Shown here: positions 1-8,338 of the stretch, piece by piece
How positions within the stretch are numbered: position 1 is the stretch's first letter
Layout of the letters: every line of letters starts with the position of its first letter
The notes under the pieces: generated by a model
The model's input: only the letters and a program-made list of their open reading frames with translations
Told to the model about the DNA's origin: nothing
The model's database searches: none
Made by a program: the position numbers and the translations under genes
NCBI RefSeq assembly: GCF_009831215.1
Contig: NZ_WUTW01000002.1
Location: 248,001-312,000, forward strand
Direction: 5' to 3'
DNA from: Actinomadura rayongensis
GTDB lineage: Bacteria; Actinomycetota; Actinomycetes; Streptosporangiales; Streptosporangiaceae
Length of the DNA stretch: 64,000 bases

Positions 1-100
1 CCACCATCGTCCCGACGCGCGCCGGTCCGGACCGGTCCCCCCGACCCGCCGCGCGGCGCCCGCGCGGCGGCGGGCGCTGTCCGGCCGGCCGCTGTTCACC

Positions 101-1585
101 GTGGCCTCGCTCGCCACCGCGGCGGTCGTCGCGGCCGGGGCCGTCGCCATCGCCCGCGACGGCCCCGGGACGCACGACGTGCGGGCCCGGGCGGCGGCTG
201 CGCGGCGCGTCACCGCCGTCCCGGCCGTCGCCGACACCTACGTCGTGCGGGAGCGCCCCACGACGACGTACGGCGACGCGGCCAAGATCACCGCTTCGGT
301 GTGGCCCGCGTGGCACACCGAGGCGTACGTCGCCTTCGACGTCCCCGAGAGCGCCAACGTCGCCGACGGGGCGCGCCTCGCCGTGACGTTCGACCGGTTC
401 GACCACCGTCCCGGGCAGGTCGAGCTGCGGACGCTGCCCGACGGGTGGGACGAGACCGGAACCTCCTGGGACAACCGTCCGGTGCCGGGCCCGGTGATCG
501 CGACCGTTCCCGTCACCGGCGACATGGCCGTCTTCGACGTCGGTTCCATCGTGCGCGCCCCCGGCCGGTACGCCTTCGCCATCACCAACGCCGAAGAGAA
601 CACGGGCGCTTCGATCCAGTCGCGGGAGGCCGACCGCGGCCCGCTGCTCGTCTTCGGCGGCGGTCGGCGCGGGCCCACCGCGTCGCCGACGCCCTCGCCG
701 ACGGAGCCGGAGCCGGCCGTGTCGGCGAGCACCGGGCCGTCCCCGACACCGACCCCGACGCCCTCGGACACGCCCTCGCCCGACCCGTCCAGGGAACGTC
801 CCCGGACGCTGTGCGGCGCCTCGCTGAACTACCAGAACGGCGAGACGTCGCAGCAGGCGCTCAGCCGGATGGACCAGTACTACGGCGGGCTGGAGAGCGT
901 CCGGCTGTTCTACCCGAGCGTCCCGCCGGCCTGGCCCGGACGGCCCGACGTCGGCAAGCGCACCGCGATCATCTCGTTCAAGCTCGACCCCCGCGCGGTG
1001 CTGTCGGGGCGGTACGACGAGGCCATGCGCCGCTGGTTCGCGACGGCCCCCGGCGACCGCGACGTCTACTGGGTCTACTACCACGAGCCCGAGGACAACA
1101 TCGCCGCCGGGAGCTTCACCGCCGCCGACTACCGGGCGGCGTGGCGCCGGCTGCGGTCGCTCGCCGACGAGGCGCACAACCCGCGGCTGCACGCGACGCT
1201 CGTCCTCATGGGATGGACGCTCGACCCGCGTTCGGGCCGCGACTGGCGCGACTACTACCCCGGCAAGGACGTGATCCAGACGCTCGGCTGGGACGTCTAC
1301 AACCTCGCCGACTCCAAGGGCCGCTACGAGACGCCCGAGGCGATGTACCAGCGGGTCATCGCGACGAGCGAGGGAGAAGGGCTGCCGTTCGGCGTCGCCG
1401 AGACCGGCAGCCTGGTGGTGCGGGGCGACGACGGCTCAAAGCGCGCCGAGTGGCTGCGCGCCACCAACTCCTATCTGACCGCGCACCGCGCCCTCTGGGT
1501 GGCCTACTTCGACCTGAAGTGGAGCAACGGCGACTACCGCCTCCTGGACGGCCCGAGCAGGCAGGCGTGGCGCGACTTCTGCTGA
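101..1585 (+). CDS. DNRLRE-domain, GH26-like secreted/anchored protein (5' end may lie outside window)
   Basis: Probable extracytoplasmic polysaccharide-active protein. From the GTG at 101 it has a hydrophobic segment (about residues 3-17), a DNRLRE-type beta-sandwich (about 45-185), a Pro/Thr/Ser linker (about 190-240) and a C-terminal TIM-barrel-like domain. That domain has HEPED (Glu329) and AETGS (Glu434), placed like the acid/base and nucleophile of GH26/clan A enzymes. The reading frame stays open upstream to base 2 and encodes an Arg-rich stretch just before the hydrophobic segment. The real start is therefore probably left of the window, giving a type II anchor or signal peptide. The C-terminal domain resembles the lipoprotein at 35794-36870. 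It lies at the edge of the exopolysaccharide locus, so trimming or binding of that polymer is a reasonable inference; the substrate is unknown. Confidence 0.7.
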   Translation: MASLATAAVVAAGAVAIARDGPGTHDVRARAAAARRVTAVPAVADTYVVRERPTTTYGDAAKITASVWPAWHTEAYVAFDVPESANVADGARLAVTFDRFDHRPGQVELRTLPDGWDETGTSWDNRPVPGPVIATVPVTGDMAVFDVGSIVRAPGRYAFAITNAEENTGASIQSREADRGPLLVFGGGRRGPTASPTPSPTEPEPAVSASTGPSPTPTPTPSDTPSPDPSRERPRTLCGASLNYQNGETSQQALSRMDQYYGGLESVRLFYPSVPPAWPGRPDVGKRTAIISFKLDPRAVLSGRYDEAMRRWFATAPGDRDVYWVYYHEPEDNIAAGSFTAADYRAAWRRLRSLADEAHNPRLHATLVLMGWTLDPRSGRDWRDYYPGKDVIQTLGWDVYNLADSKGRYETPEAMYQRVIATSEGEGLPFGVAETGSLVVRGDDGSKRAEWLRATNSYLTAHRALWVAYFDLKWSNGDYRLLDGPSRQAWRDFC

Positions 1586-1610
1586 CCGCGTCGCACGGCT
1601 GACAACGGAG

Positions 1611-1638
1611 AAGGCCCCCGGTTCGCACCGGGGGCCTT
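1611..1638 (+). terminator. Hairpin terminator after the DNRLRE/GH-like gene
   Basis: A perfect 11-bp stem (1611-1621 with 1628-1638) with a 6-base loop lies 25 bp after the stop at 1585. It is GC-rich and ends in TT only, typical of actinomycete terminators without a U-run. It sits between two convergent genes and could work in both directions. Confidence 0.75.
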
Positions 1639-1660
1639 CGTCGTTCCCGCTGCCGGTGGC

Positions 1661-1690
1661 GGTCCCGGCCGGAGTGCTCCGGCCGGGACC
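1661..1690 (-). terminator. Hairpin terminator after the PKD-propeller gene
   Basis: A perfect 14-bp inverted repeat (1661-1674 with 1677-1690) is separated by two bases, so the tip opens into a small loop. It lies 23 bp beyond the stop codon of the minus-strand gene ending at 1714. With the hairpin at 1611 it makes a back-to-back pair insulating two convergent genes. Confidence 0.7.
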
Positions 1691-1713
1691 GTCATCCGGT
1701 CACGGTTCGCGGA

Positions 1714-4554
1714 TCAGGGCTTCCGCGCCAGGACGATCGTCCACATCTGCGCCCTGCTGGCCGCGTCGGTGGACGCGATCTTCCCGCCGTAGCCGCCGGT
1801 GGCCACCGAGCCGCCGCTGTCCACGGTGAGGCTGGTGATCCGTCCGCCGCCCGCGCCGATGCCCGTCCCGCGGGTCTCGACGCCGGCCGGGGCCGTCCAG
1901 GCGGTGGTGCTGGACGACTTGTCGGCCCAGTAGGAGATCACCCAGCTCCCCGGCGCCGCGACCGACGCGGTCGGCGACGGGTGGTCGGTGACCGCCGAGC
2001 CGTCCACGGCCTTGGCGACGGCCGCGACCGGGTCGTCCGTCGCGGTGCCCTGGTACGCCAGCAGCCGCAGGTCGGACTTGGTGATCGCGCTGAACGGGAT
2101 CGTGATCTGCGTCCCGGCGTCGCCGGCCGCCGCGACCCGCTTCCACACCACCGACGTCGCGCCCGTGCTCGCCGTCTGGGTGTCCACCTGGGTCCACCCG
2201 GCGGGCGGGGTCATCGTGACGCCGCCGCTGTTGTAGGTCAGCAGCAGCAGCAGACCGTCGCCGGGTTCGACGGCGGGCGGGACCGTCACCTTGACGGACG
2301 TGGCGTTGGCGTTGGCGCCGTCCCCGCCCCGGTAGACGATGCCGGTGCTGTTCGGCGCCACGGTGACGGTGTCGGACTTCTCCGCGGTCGCGCCGTCGTC
2401 GTCGGTGACGGTCAGCTTGACGGTGTACGTGCCCGCCGCCGCGTAGGTGTGGTTCGCGGTCGCGCCGGTACCGGTCTGGCCGTCGCCGAAGTCCCACGCG
2501 TACGACGCGATGGTCCCGTCGGGGTCGCCGGATCCGGAGCCGTCGAACGCGCAGGCGAGCGCGCCGCAGTCGGTCGTGAACGACGCCGTGGGCTTCTCGT
2601 TCGGGACGCCCGAGTACAGGAAGACCGAACGTCCGCGCCAGTCGCCGGTGGCGACGACCGTCGCCGTGCCGGTCGGCACTCCGGCGGCGGAGAACCCGAC
2701 CCGGTAGAGCTTCCCGTCGTTGTTGTTCACGTAGTACAGGTAGTCGCCGTCGACGAACATGCCGCCGACCTGGCTCCAGTTGGTCGCCGGCAGGTTGCCG
2801 GTCGCGACGTTCTCCAGCGCGCCGACGATGTTGCTCTGCGGCGTGAAGCCCCGGTAGTACAGCGAGGACTGGCCGCGCGTGTAGTAGACCCGGCCCTTCG
2901 CGAAGAACATGCCGTTGATGTTCGGCACCTGGCCGTGCCAGGTGGACATGTTCGTGAGCTGGTCGGCCTCGTTGATGACGGTCGGCGTGCCGAGCGTCGT
3001 GCCGTCGAACGTGCGGCGGTAGAACTTGCCGTCGTTCAGCCCGTAGAACAGCTCACCGTTGATCATGAACGAGCCGCGCGCGGTGCGCCAGTCGAACCCG
3101 GCGGTGCCGTCGGTGACCTCCGAACCGGCCGTGGTCCCGTTGAACGAGCGGTGCTTCAGGTAGTTCGGCGGGAACAGGAAGCCCGTGCCGCCGCCGTAGT
3201 AGACGTTGCCGGGCAGCGTCCCCGTCTGGTTCACGGCCACCTTGGTGCCGCCCGCCACCGGGAACATCGCGAGCCTCGGGTGGTACTCGCCGCCCTGGTT
3301 CTCGGTGTCGCTGCCGATCCACAGGCCCTCGTTCGTGGCGAGGAGGTCGAAGACGCCGACGCCGAGATCACGGCCCGGGTTCCACGTGTAGGGGACGCCG
3401 CTCAGCGGGTCGAGCGCGACCAGGCCGCGCCGCGAGACCGCGCCCTGGCCCGGGGAGTCCCCGGCGAACGGGTTGTTGGACCAGCGGAAGTGGCCGCCCG
3501 CGTAGACCGCGGTGTCGGTGATCTCGATGGCGTACGTGGTGTCGCCGCCGGTCCAGTTGACCCAGGTGGGCTGCTGGCCCGCGCCGGTCGCGGCCGTCTC
3601 CCAGCGGGCCTGCGAGTCGCAGAGCTTGGACGTGCCGCCGTACGCGCCGGTCGTGGAGACCACGAAGAACGAGCCGTCGGGCGAGAAGTCGACGTCGCGC
3701 ATGTACGTGTCGAACGACTGCGAGCACTGGTCGGCGTACCGCGCCGTGTCCCAGTTGGCGAGCTGGGCGGTGGCGCCGGACAGGTCGATCATCGCGATCT
3801 GGTGCCGGGGGCTGCCGCCGACGGAGTTGAAGACGCCGATGATGACGAGCTTGGAGCCGTCCGGCGTGATGTCCATCTTGTAGACCTGGGTGGTGCCCGT
3901 CCCGGTCTGCGTGCCGGAGATCCCGAGGTCGACGAAGTCGTCGCGGGCGCCGGTCTGCGGGTTGATCGCGGCGAGGGCCGCGCGCGGAGCGCCGTCCACG
4001 GTGGAGAACGTTCCAGCCGCCAGCAAACGGCCGCCGGCGAAGCGCAGGTCGCGGACACGGGCGTCGAAGTGCGGCTGGAACGACGTGATCGGCGCGCCCG
4101 TCGTCGCGTTGACCCGGGCCATCACGAAGGTGCGGACGCCGTTGATGTAGCCGAAGTTGCCGCCGACGTAGAGGGAGTTGCCGTCCGGCGCGGGCAGCAG
4201 GACGCTGACCTCGTTCTTGTCGACGTCCGGCGTGAAGTTCGGGTCGATGGCGCCGGTCGCCGCGTCGAAGGCGAACATGCGGTTGCGCGTCAGGATCGGC
4301 TTGCCGCCCCCCGGCTCTTTGACCTGGGTGAAGCTGCCGCCGACGTAGATCTTGCCGCCGATCTTCACGATCGACTTGACCTCGCCGTCCTGGACCTGCG
4401 GCGTGTAGTCGACGGGGTCGGCGTTGACGACCTTGCCCTGGCCGGTTTCGGCCCCCGTCTGGTCGGCCTGGGCCGGGGCGGTGACGGCCGCTCCCGTCAG
4501 TCCCAGCGCCAGGATCACCCCCGCGACAAGGGCTCCGAGTCTGCGTCTGCCCAT
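1714..4554 (-). CDS. Secreted beta-propeller protein with PKD domain
   Basis: Large exported protein of 946 residues. It has a Sec signal peptide (about 1-30, ending near APAQA), then repeated GGKIYVGG / LYVGGNF / RLLAAGTF motifs like delta-60-type propeller repeats (about 45-430). A second propeller-like part runs to about 640, followed by a PKD domain (about 651-733, with YAWDFGDG and YTVKLTVTDDDG). The last 210 residues form a beta-rich domain seen in many actinomycete PKD proteins. The ATG has a strong upstream AGGAGG. The gene is divergent from the polymerase operon and ends in its own hairpin. PKD domains and propellers usually mediate surface adhesion or glycan binding. No catalytic motif was seen, so the role is inferred. 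Confidence 0.75.
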   Translation of the reverse strand: MGRRRLGALVAGVILALGLTGAAVTAPAQADQTGAETGQGKVVNADPVDYTPQVQDGEVKSIVKIGGKIYVGGSFTQVKEPGGGKPILTRNRMFAFDAATGAIDPNFTPDVDKNEVSVLLPAPDGNSLYVGGNFGYINGVRTFVMARVNATTGAPITSFQPHFDARVRDLRFAGGRLLAAGTFSTVDGAPRAALAAINPQTGARDDFVDLGISGTQTGTGTTQVYKMDITPDGSKLVIIGVFNSVGGSPRHQIAMIDLSGATAQLANWDTARYADQCSQSFDTYMRDVDFSPDGSFFVVSTTGAYGGTSKLCDSQARWETAATGAGQQPTWVNWTGGDTTYAIEITDTAVYAGGHFRWSNNPFAGDSPGQGAVSRRGLVALDPLSGVPYTWNPGRDLGVGVFDLLATNEGLWIGSDTENQGGEYHPRLAMFPVAGGTKVAVNQTGTLPGNVYYGGGTGFLFPPNYLKHRSFNGTTAGSEVTDGTAGFDWRTARGSFMINGELFYGLNDGKFYRRTFDGTTLGTPTVINEADQLTNMSTWHGQVPNINGMFFAKGRVYYTRGQSSLYYRGFTPQSNIVGALENVATGNLPATNWSQVGGMFVDGDYLYYVNNNDGKLYRVGFSAAGVPTGTATVVATGDWRGRSVFLYSGVPNEKPTASFTTDCGALACAFDGSGSGDPDGTIASYAWDFGDGQTGTGATANHTYAAAGTYTVKLTVTDDDGATAEKSDTVTVAPNSTGIVYRGGDGANANATSVKVTVPPAVEPGDGLLLLLTYNSGGVTMTPPAGWTQVDTQTASTGATSVVWKRVAAAGDAGTQITIPFSAITKSDLRLLAYQGTATDDPVAAVAKAVDGSAVTDHPSPTASVAAPGSWVISYWADKSSSTTAWTAPAGVETRGTGIGAGGGRITSLTVDSGGSVATGGYGGKIASTDAASRAQMWTIVLARKP

Positions 4555-4861
4555 GCAGCGCCTCCTGCAAGTGTAAGGAGTAAAATCTCACCCAAAACAA
4601 CGCCCTGGGAGCCCGGCGCCGGGCAAGCGTAACCGGAGCAGTCTGCGCAACACGGAACTTTCGTCAACATTTCGATATCAAGTTTCCGGCAACGGTCCAC
4701 TCCGCTGATCTGCGGACTTGTCCCGACCAACGCCCGGAAGCACAGCACGCGAGGTACGCTTCCCGGGCGGAGCGACGTCCCGACCGGCCGCGAACCGGCC
4801 CGTCGCGACGGCCCCGGCGTCGCGGGTCCGCGTCGGCGTGGAAACTCAGAACGGAGCGGCG
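4555..4861. promoter_or_regulatory. Divergent promoter region of the PKD gene and polysaccharide operon
   Basis: This 307-bp gap separates two divergent genes. It has AT-richer patches around 4575-4600 and 4658-4685, unlike the flanking coding DNA, and probably holds both promoters. I could not define convincing -35/-10 pairs. An open frame from 4718 runs into the plus-strand gene, but its Arg/Pro-rich extension and lack of a ribosome binding site argue against that earlier start. Confidence 0.45.
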
Positions 4862-6271
4862 GTGACCGGGATGCGAGCGGTCGCGGGGGATGCCCGTTCC
4901 GCGGGTCCGCGGCTGCTGCCCTGGCGCGCGGAGCCCGACTGGCCCATCACGGTGGCCCTGCTCGGCTATCCCGTCTGGTGGCTGCTCGGCCTCGCCCAGG
5001 TCATGCCGATCCTCATGGCGGTGCCGATGGCGTTCGTCCTGTGGCGGCGGCGCGGCCGGCTCGTCGCGCCGAGCGGGTTCGGCGTCTGGCTGTTCTTCGT
5101 CGCCTGGGTCGTGCTCGGCGTGCTCGTCCTGTGGGCCGACGCCCCGGGCGCCGTGCCCGGCGGGGGCGCGAGCCGGCTGCTCGTGTTCGGCTGGCGGCTC
5201 GCCTGGTACCTGACGTTCACGATCGTCCTGCTCTACATCGGCAACCTCGGCGAACGGGAGCTGCCGAGCGGGAAGATCGGCCGGCTGCTCGGCTACATGT
5301 TCGTCGTCACGACCGCGGGCGGCCTGCTCGGCTCGTTCCTGCCGGGCGTCCAGCTCACGTCCGCGATGGAGCTGGTCCTGCCGCACGGGCTCAGCTCCAA
5401 CTCCTTCATCCACAGCATCGTCCATCCGAAGACGGCCGAGATCGACACGATCCTCGGCTTCGAGCAGCCGCGTCCGATGGCCCCCTTCGCCTACGCCAAC
5501 ACGTGGGGCGCCGCGTACGCGTTCTTCCTGCCGTACTTCGTGCTGACGTGGATCGTCCGGGCCAAGCCGATCCGGCGGGTGTTCGGCGGGCTCATCGTCG
5601 TCGCCTCGCTGTGGGCGGTCGTGTACTCGCTGAACCGGGGCCTGTGGATCTCCCTCGGCGTGATCGGGCTGTTCGGCATCGCGAAACTCGTCCAGGTCGG
5701 CGGGCCCCGGCTGATCGCCTGGACGGGCGGCGCCATCCTCGCGGGCGCGATCGTGGTCCTGCTGTCGCCGCTCCCCGGGCTCGTCCAGGACCGCATCGAC
5801 AACCCGCACAGCAACAACCGGCGCTCCCTGCTCGCCGAGGAGACGACCCGCAGCGCCCTCAGCGGCTCCCCGCTCGTCGGCTTCGGCTCGACCCGGGACG
5901 TCCAGGGCGACCTCGGCCAGGTCGGCGGCGGCGCCCTGCCCGGCTGCAAGGCGTGCGCCCCGCCGCCGCTCGGCACCCAGGGCCACATCTGGCTGCTGAT
6001 CTTCGCGAACGGGATCGTCGGGACCGTCGCGTTCTGCCTGTTCTTCCTCATCCGCTTCGCCCTGCACTGGCGAGATACGAGCGCCTACTCGATCGCGGGG
6101 TGCTGCGTGCTGCTCGCCTGCGCGCTCTTCCTTTTCGTCTACGACCTGGTGGAGGTCCCGCTGTACACGGTGATGATCGCGGTCGCGCTGATGTGGCGCG
6201 CGAAGCGCGACGCCCGGACCGAGAACGGGCGCCGGGCCGGCCGCCGCCCCGCCCTCACCGAGGCCGCGTGA
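4862..6271 (+). CDS. Wzy-like O-antigen polymerase/ligase family membrane protein
   Basis: Polytopic membrane protein of about 469 residues and roughly ten hydrophobic segments. Its layout fits O-antigen ligase/polymerase proteins: helices, a long extracytoplasmic loop in the middle (around the HPKTAEIDTI and NTWGAAYA region), a SLNRGLWIS helix start, then a second loop with GFGSTRD before the last helices. Wzy proteins polymerise lipid-linked repeat units on the outer face of the membrane. I chose GTG 4862 because GGAG lies 5 bases upstream. ATG 4871 is an alternative; the open frame from 4718 lacks a ribosome site. Its TGA overlaps the next ATG by one base, so it heads a tightly coupled operon with sulfotransferase, Wzz and Wzx genes. 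That context favours polymerase over ligase. Confidence 0.75.
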   Translation: MTGMRAVAGDARSAGPRLLPWRAEPDWPITVALLGYPVWWLLGLAQVMPILMAVPMAFVLWRRRGRLVAPSGFGVWLFFVAWVVLGVLVLWADAPGAVPGGGASRLLVFGWRLAWYLTFTIVLLYIGNLGERELPSGKIGRLLGYMFVVTTAGGLLGSFLPGVQLTSAMELVLPHGLSSNSFIHSIVHPKTAEIDTILGFEQPRPMAPFAYANTWGAAYAFFLPYFVLTWIVRAKPIRRVFGGLIVVASLWAVVYSLNRGLWISLGVIGLFGIAKLVQVGGPRLIAWTGGAILAGAIVVLLSPLPGLVQDRIDNPHSNNRRSLLAEETTRSALSGSPLVGFGSTRDVQGDLGQVGGGALPGCKACAPPPLGTQGHIWLLIFANGIVGTVAFCLFFLIRFALHWRDTSAYSIAGCCVLLACALFLFVYDLVEVPLYTVMIAVALMWRAKRDARTENGRRAGRRPALTEAA

Positions 6272-7461
6272 TGGGCGCCGAGACGCATCAGGCCTGGGTC
6301 GGCGCCACGGCCGCGCTGTGGCCCGGAGCGCACGTCGCCGCCGTCGCGCCGGGCGAGTCCGCCGGGGCGCGGCGCGAGCTGGCGTTCCTCCCCGACGCCG
6401 AACGGCCCCGCCTGCTCGTCCCCGCCGGGCTGCCCCGCGCGGCGGCGACGGCGCTGCGCCGCTACAGCCACGACCTCGGCCTGCGGGAACGCGTCACGCG
6501 CGGGCTCGTCGCGACCGCCGTGCGCACCGGGCTGCCCGAACGGCGGCTCAGGGACCGGCTGCGCATCACCGGCGGCGGGCCGTCCGTCGAGGACCGTCTC
6601 GCCGACCTGCTCGGACGGCCGGTCGTGGTCAGCATCGGTCTCGGCAACGCGCGTGCCAACCGCAAGCCGATCCTGCACGTCCTCTCTCCAGGGGGTGAGC
6701 CGGTGGCGTTCGTGAAGGTGGGCGACAATCCCACGACCCGTGATCTCATCGCCCGCGAGGCCGCGGCACTCGCCTACCTGGCGGAGCACCCGCCCGCGGG
6801 CGTGCACGTCCCGCGCGTCCTGCACCACGGCGCGTGGGAGGGCATGGACCTGCTCGTCCTGGAGCCGCTGCCGACGAGCGCGCTCGGCCGACGGCCGCGC
6901 GGCGACGCGCCGGTCGCCGAGATGCGCGCGCTGTTCGAGGTCGGCGGCGCCGAACGGGCCGTGCTGCGCGACAGCCCGTTCTGGGCGAGCGTGACCGGGG
7001 ACGCGGCTGCCATCGCCGACGCGGACCAGCGCGAACGGTTCACCGCGGTCGTCGCGGACGTCGAGAAGGCGCACGGCGGTCGCGCACTGGAGTTCGGGGC
7101 CTGGCACGGCGACTGGACGCCCTGGAACATGGCCTGGCACCGGGGCCGCCTCCGCCTCTGGGACTGGGAGCGGTTCGCCCGTCCGGTCCCGGCGGGGTTC
7201 GACCTGCTGCACTACCGGCTCCAGGAGGCCATGCGGGTCCAGCCGGGTCCCGCCTACGCGGCCTGGCCCGACGGCGCGGACGCCGCGCTCGCGCCGGTCG
7301 GCCTGACCGGCGCGGACGCCGACGCGACCGTCCACCTCTACCTGCTCGAACTGTGCCGCCGCTACCTGCTCGCGGCGCAGGAGCCCATCGGCGAACCGTT
7401 GCGCGCCGACGCCGACCGGCTCCTCCACCTGCTCCACGCCGGTCCCGGGAGGACTTCGTGA
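6271..7461 (+). CDS. APH-fold phosphotransferase (small-molecule kinase)
   Basis: This 396-residue cytoplasmic protein has an aminoglycoside/choline-kinase-like C-terminal half. The catalytic loop reads HGDWTPWN (His279, Asp281, Asn286), followed about a dozen residues later by LWDWERF, the metal-binding DxD/DFG equivalent. An N-lobe-like segment has FVKVGDNP as the probable ATP-binding Lys strand. The first 110 residues are less conserved. It starts at the ATG overlapping the polymerase stop (TGATG) and its own stop overlaps the sulfotransferase start. Inside an exopolysaccharide operon a sugar or lipid-linked intermediate is a likelier substrate than an antibiotic, but the substrate cannot be read from the sequence. 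Confidence 0.75.
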   Translation: MGAETHQAWVGATAALWPGAHVAAVAPGESAGARRELAFLPDAERPRLLVPAGLPRAAATALRRYSHDLGLRERVTRGLVATAVRTGLPERRLRDRLRITGGGPSVEDRLADLLGRPVVVSIGLGNARANRKPILHVLSPGGEPVAFVKVGDNPTTRDLIAREAAALAYLAEHPPAGVHVPRVLHHGAWEGMDLLVLEPLPTSALGRRPRGDAPVAEMRALFEVGGAERAVLRDSPFWASVTGDAAAIADADQRERFTAVVADVEKAHGGRALEFGAWHGDWTPWNMAWHRGRLRLWDWERFARPVPAGFDLLHYRLQEAMRVQPGPAYAAWPDGADAALAPVGLTGADADATVHLYLLELCRRYLLAAQEPIGEPLRADADRLLHLLHAGPGRTS

Positions 7462-8324
7462 TCTCACGCAGCGACGCGCCCCAGTGGGTCAAGGACGCGG
7501 GCCGCGCCGCCACCCGGACCGCCGGCCGGCTCACCGCGGGCGCGCGGATGCTGCCCGGCTTCCTCATGGTGGGCACGCAGCGCGGCGGGACCACGTCGCT
7601 GTTCCGCGCCCTCGCGCCGCACCCGTCCGTCGTCCCGCCGAACTTCCACAAGGGCGTCCACTACTTCGACGTCAACTATCCGCGCGGCCTCGGGTGGTAC
7701 CGCGGCCACTTCCCCCTCCGGCCGATCGCCGGCCGCCCGGACGGCGCGGCGCGTCCGCTGGCGTTCGAGTCCGCCGGGTACTACATGCACCACCCGCTCG
7801 CGGCCGAGCGCATCGCCGCCGACCTGCCCGGCGTCAAGCTGATCGCGCTGCTGCGCGACCCGGTGGAACGTGCCTACTCGGCCCACAAGCACGAACTGGC
7901 GCGCGGGTTCGAGACCGAGCCGTTCGAGCGGGCGCTGGACCTCGAACCCGAGCGCCTGGCGGGCGAGGTCGAGCGCATCAAGGCCGATCCCGCGTACGTC
8001 AGCCACAGCCACCGCCACCACTCCTACATCGACCGGGGGCAGTACGCCGAGCAGATCGAGCGGCTGTACGCCCTGTTCGGACGCGAGCGGGTGCTCGTGA
8101 CGTTCGCCGAGGACTTCTTCAGCGAACCCGAAGCCGTCTACGACCGGATCCTCGACTTCCTCGACCTCCCCCGGTGGCGCCCGCCGTCCTTCGAGCGGCA
8201 CAACGCGCGGCCGGGCTCGCCCCTGCCCCCGCACCTCCTCGAACGCCTCACCGAGCACTACCGGCCCCACGACGACCGCCTCGCCGAGCTGATCGGCGAG
8301 GAACCGGCCTGGCGACGGGTCTGA
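7458..8324 (+). CDS. PAPS-dependent carbohydrate sulfotransferase
   Basis: Predicted to move sulfate from PAPS to a hydroxyl, probably on a glycan. The 288-residue protein has the 5'-phosphosulfate loop MVGTQRGGTTSLF (about 38-50) and the 3'-phosphate site LLRDPVERAYSAHKH with Arg133 and Ser141. The length fits the Sulfotransfer_1 / heparan-sulfotransferase-like family. It starts at a GTG overlapping the kinase stop by four bases, with GGGAGGA about 4 bases before it. No signal peptide is seen, so it would act on cytoplasmic, lipid-linked repeat units before flipping. The same locus carries cysD, cysN and cysQ (19231-22361), which make the sulfate-donor precursor and recycle its by-product. 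Together these suggest a sulfated exopolysaccharide. Confidence 0.85.
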   Translation: MISRSDAPQWVKDAGRAATRTAGRLTAGARMLPGFLMVGTQRGGTTSLFRALAPHPSVVPPNFHKGVHYFDVNYPRGLGWYRGHFPLRPIAGRPDGAARPLAFESAGYYMHHPLAAERIAADLPGVKLIALLRDPVERAYSAHKHELARGFETEPFERALDLEPERLAGEVERIKADPAYVSHSHRHHSYIDRGQYAEQIERLYALFGRERVLVTFAEDFFSEPEAVYDRILDFLDLPRWRPPSFERHNARPGSPLPPHLLERLTEHYRPHDDRLAELIGEEPAWRRV

Positions 8325-8338
8325 CCTCCGGGAACGCC

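Noticed and set aside
1981-4632. Long plus-strand frame of 883 codons opposite the PKD protein gene
   Set aside because: It is an Arg/Asp/Val-rich shadow frame antisense to a well-supported gene, with no recognisable domain and no ribosome site.
4664-6067. Minus-strand frame opposite the polymerase gene
   Set aside because: Its Asp/Glu/Arg/Pro-rich translation has no domain, while the plus strand encodes clear membrane helices and is coupled to its neighbour.
6271-7461. Aminoglycoside resistance gene
   Set aside because: The fold signature is shared by many kinases, and the operon context points to polysaccharide synthesis.
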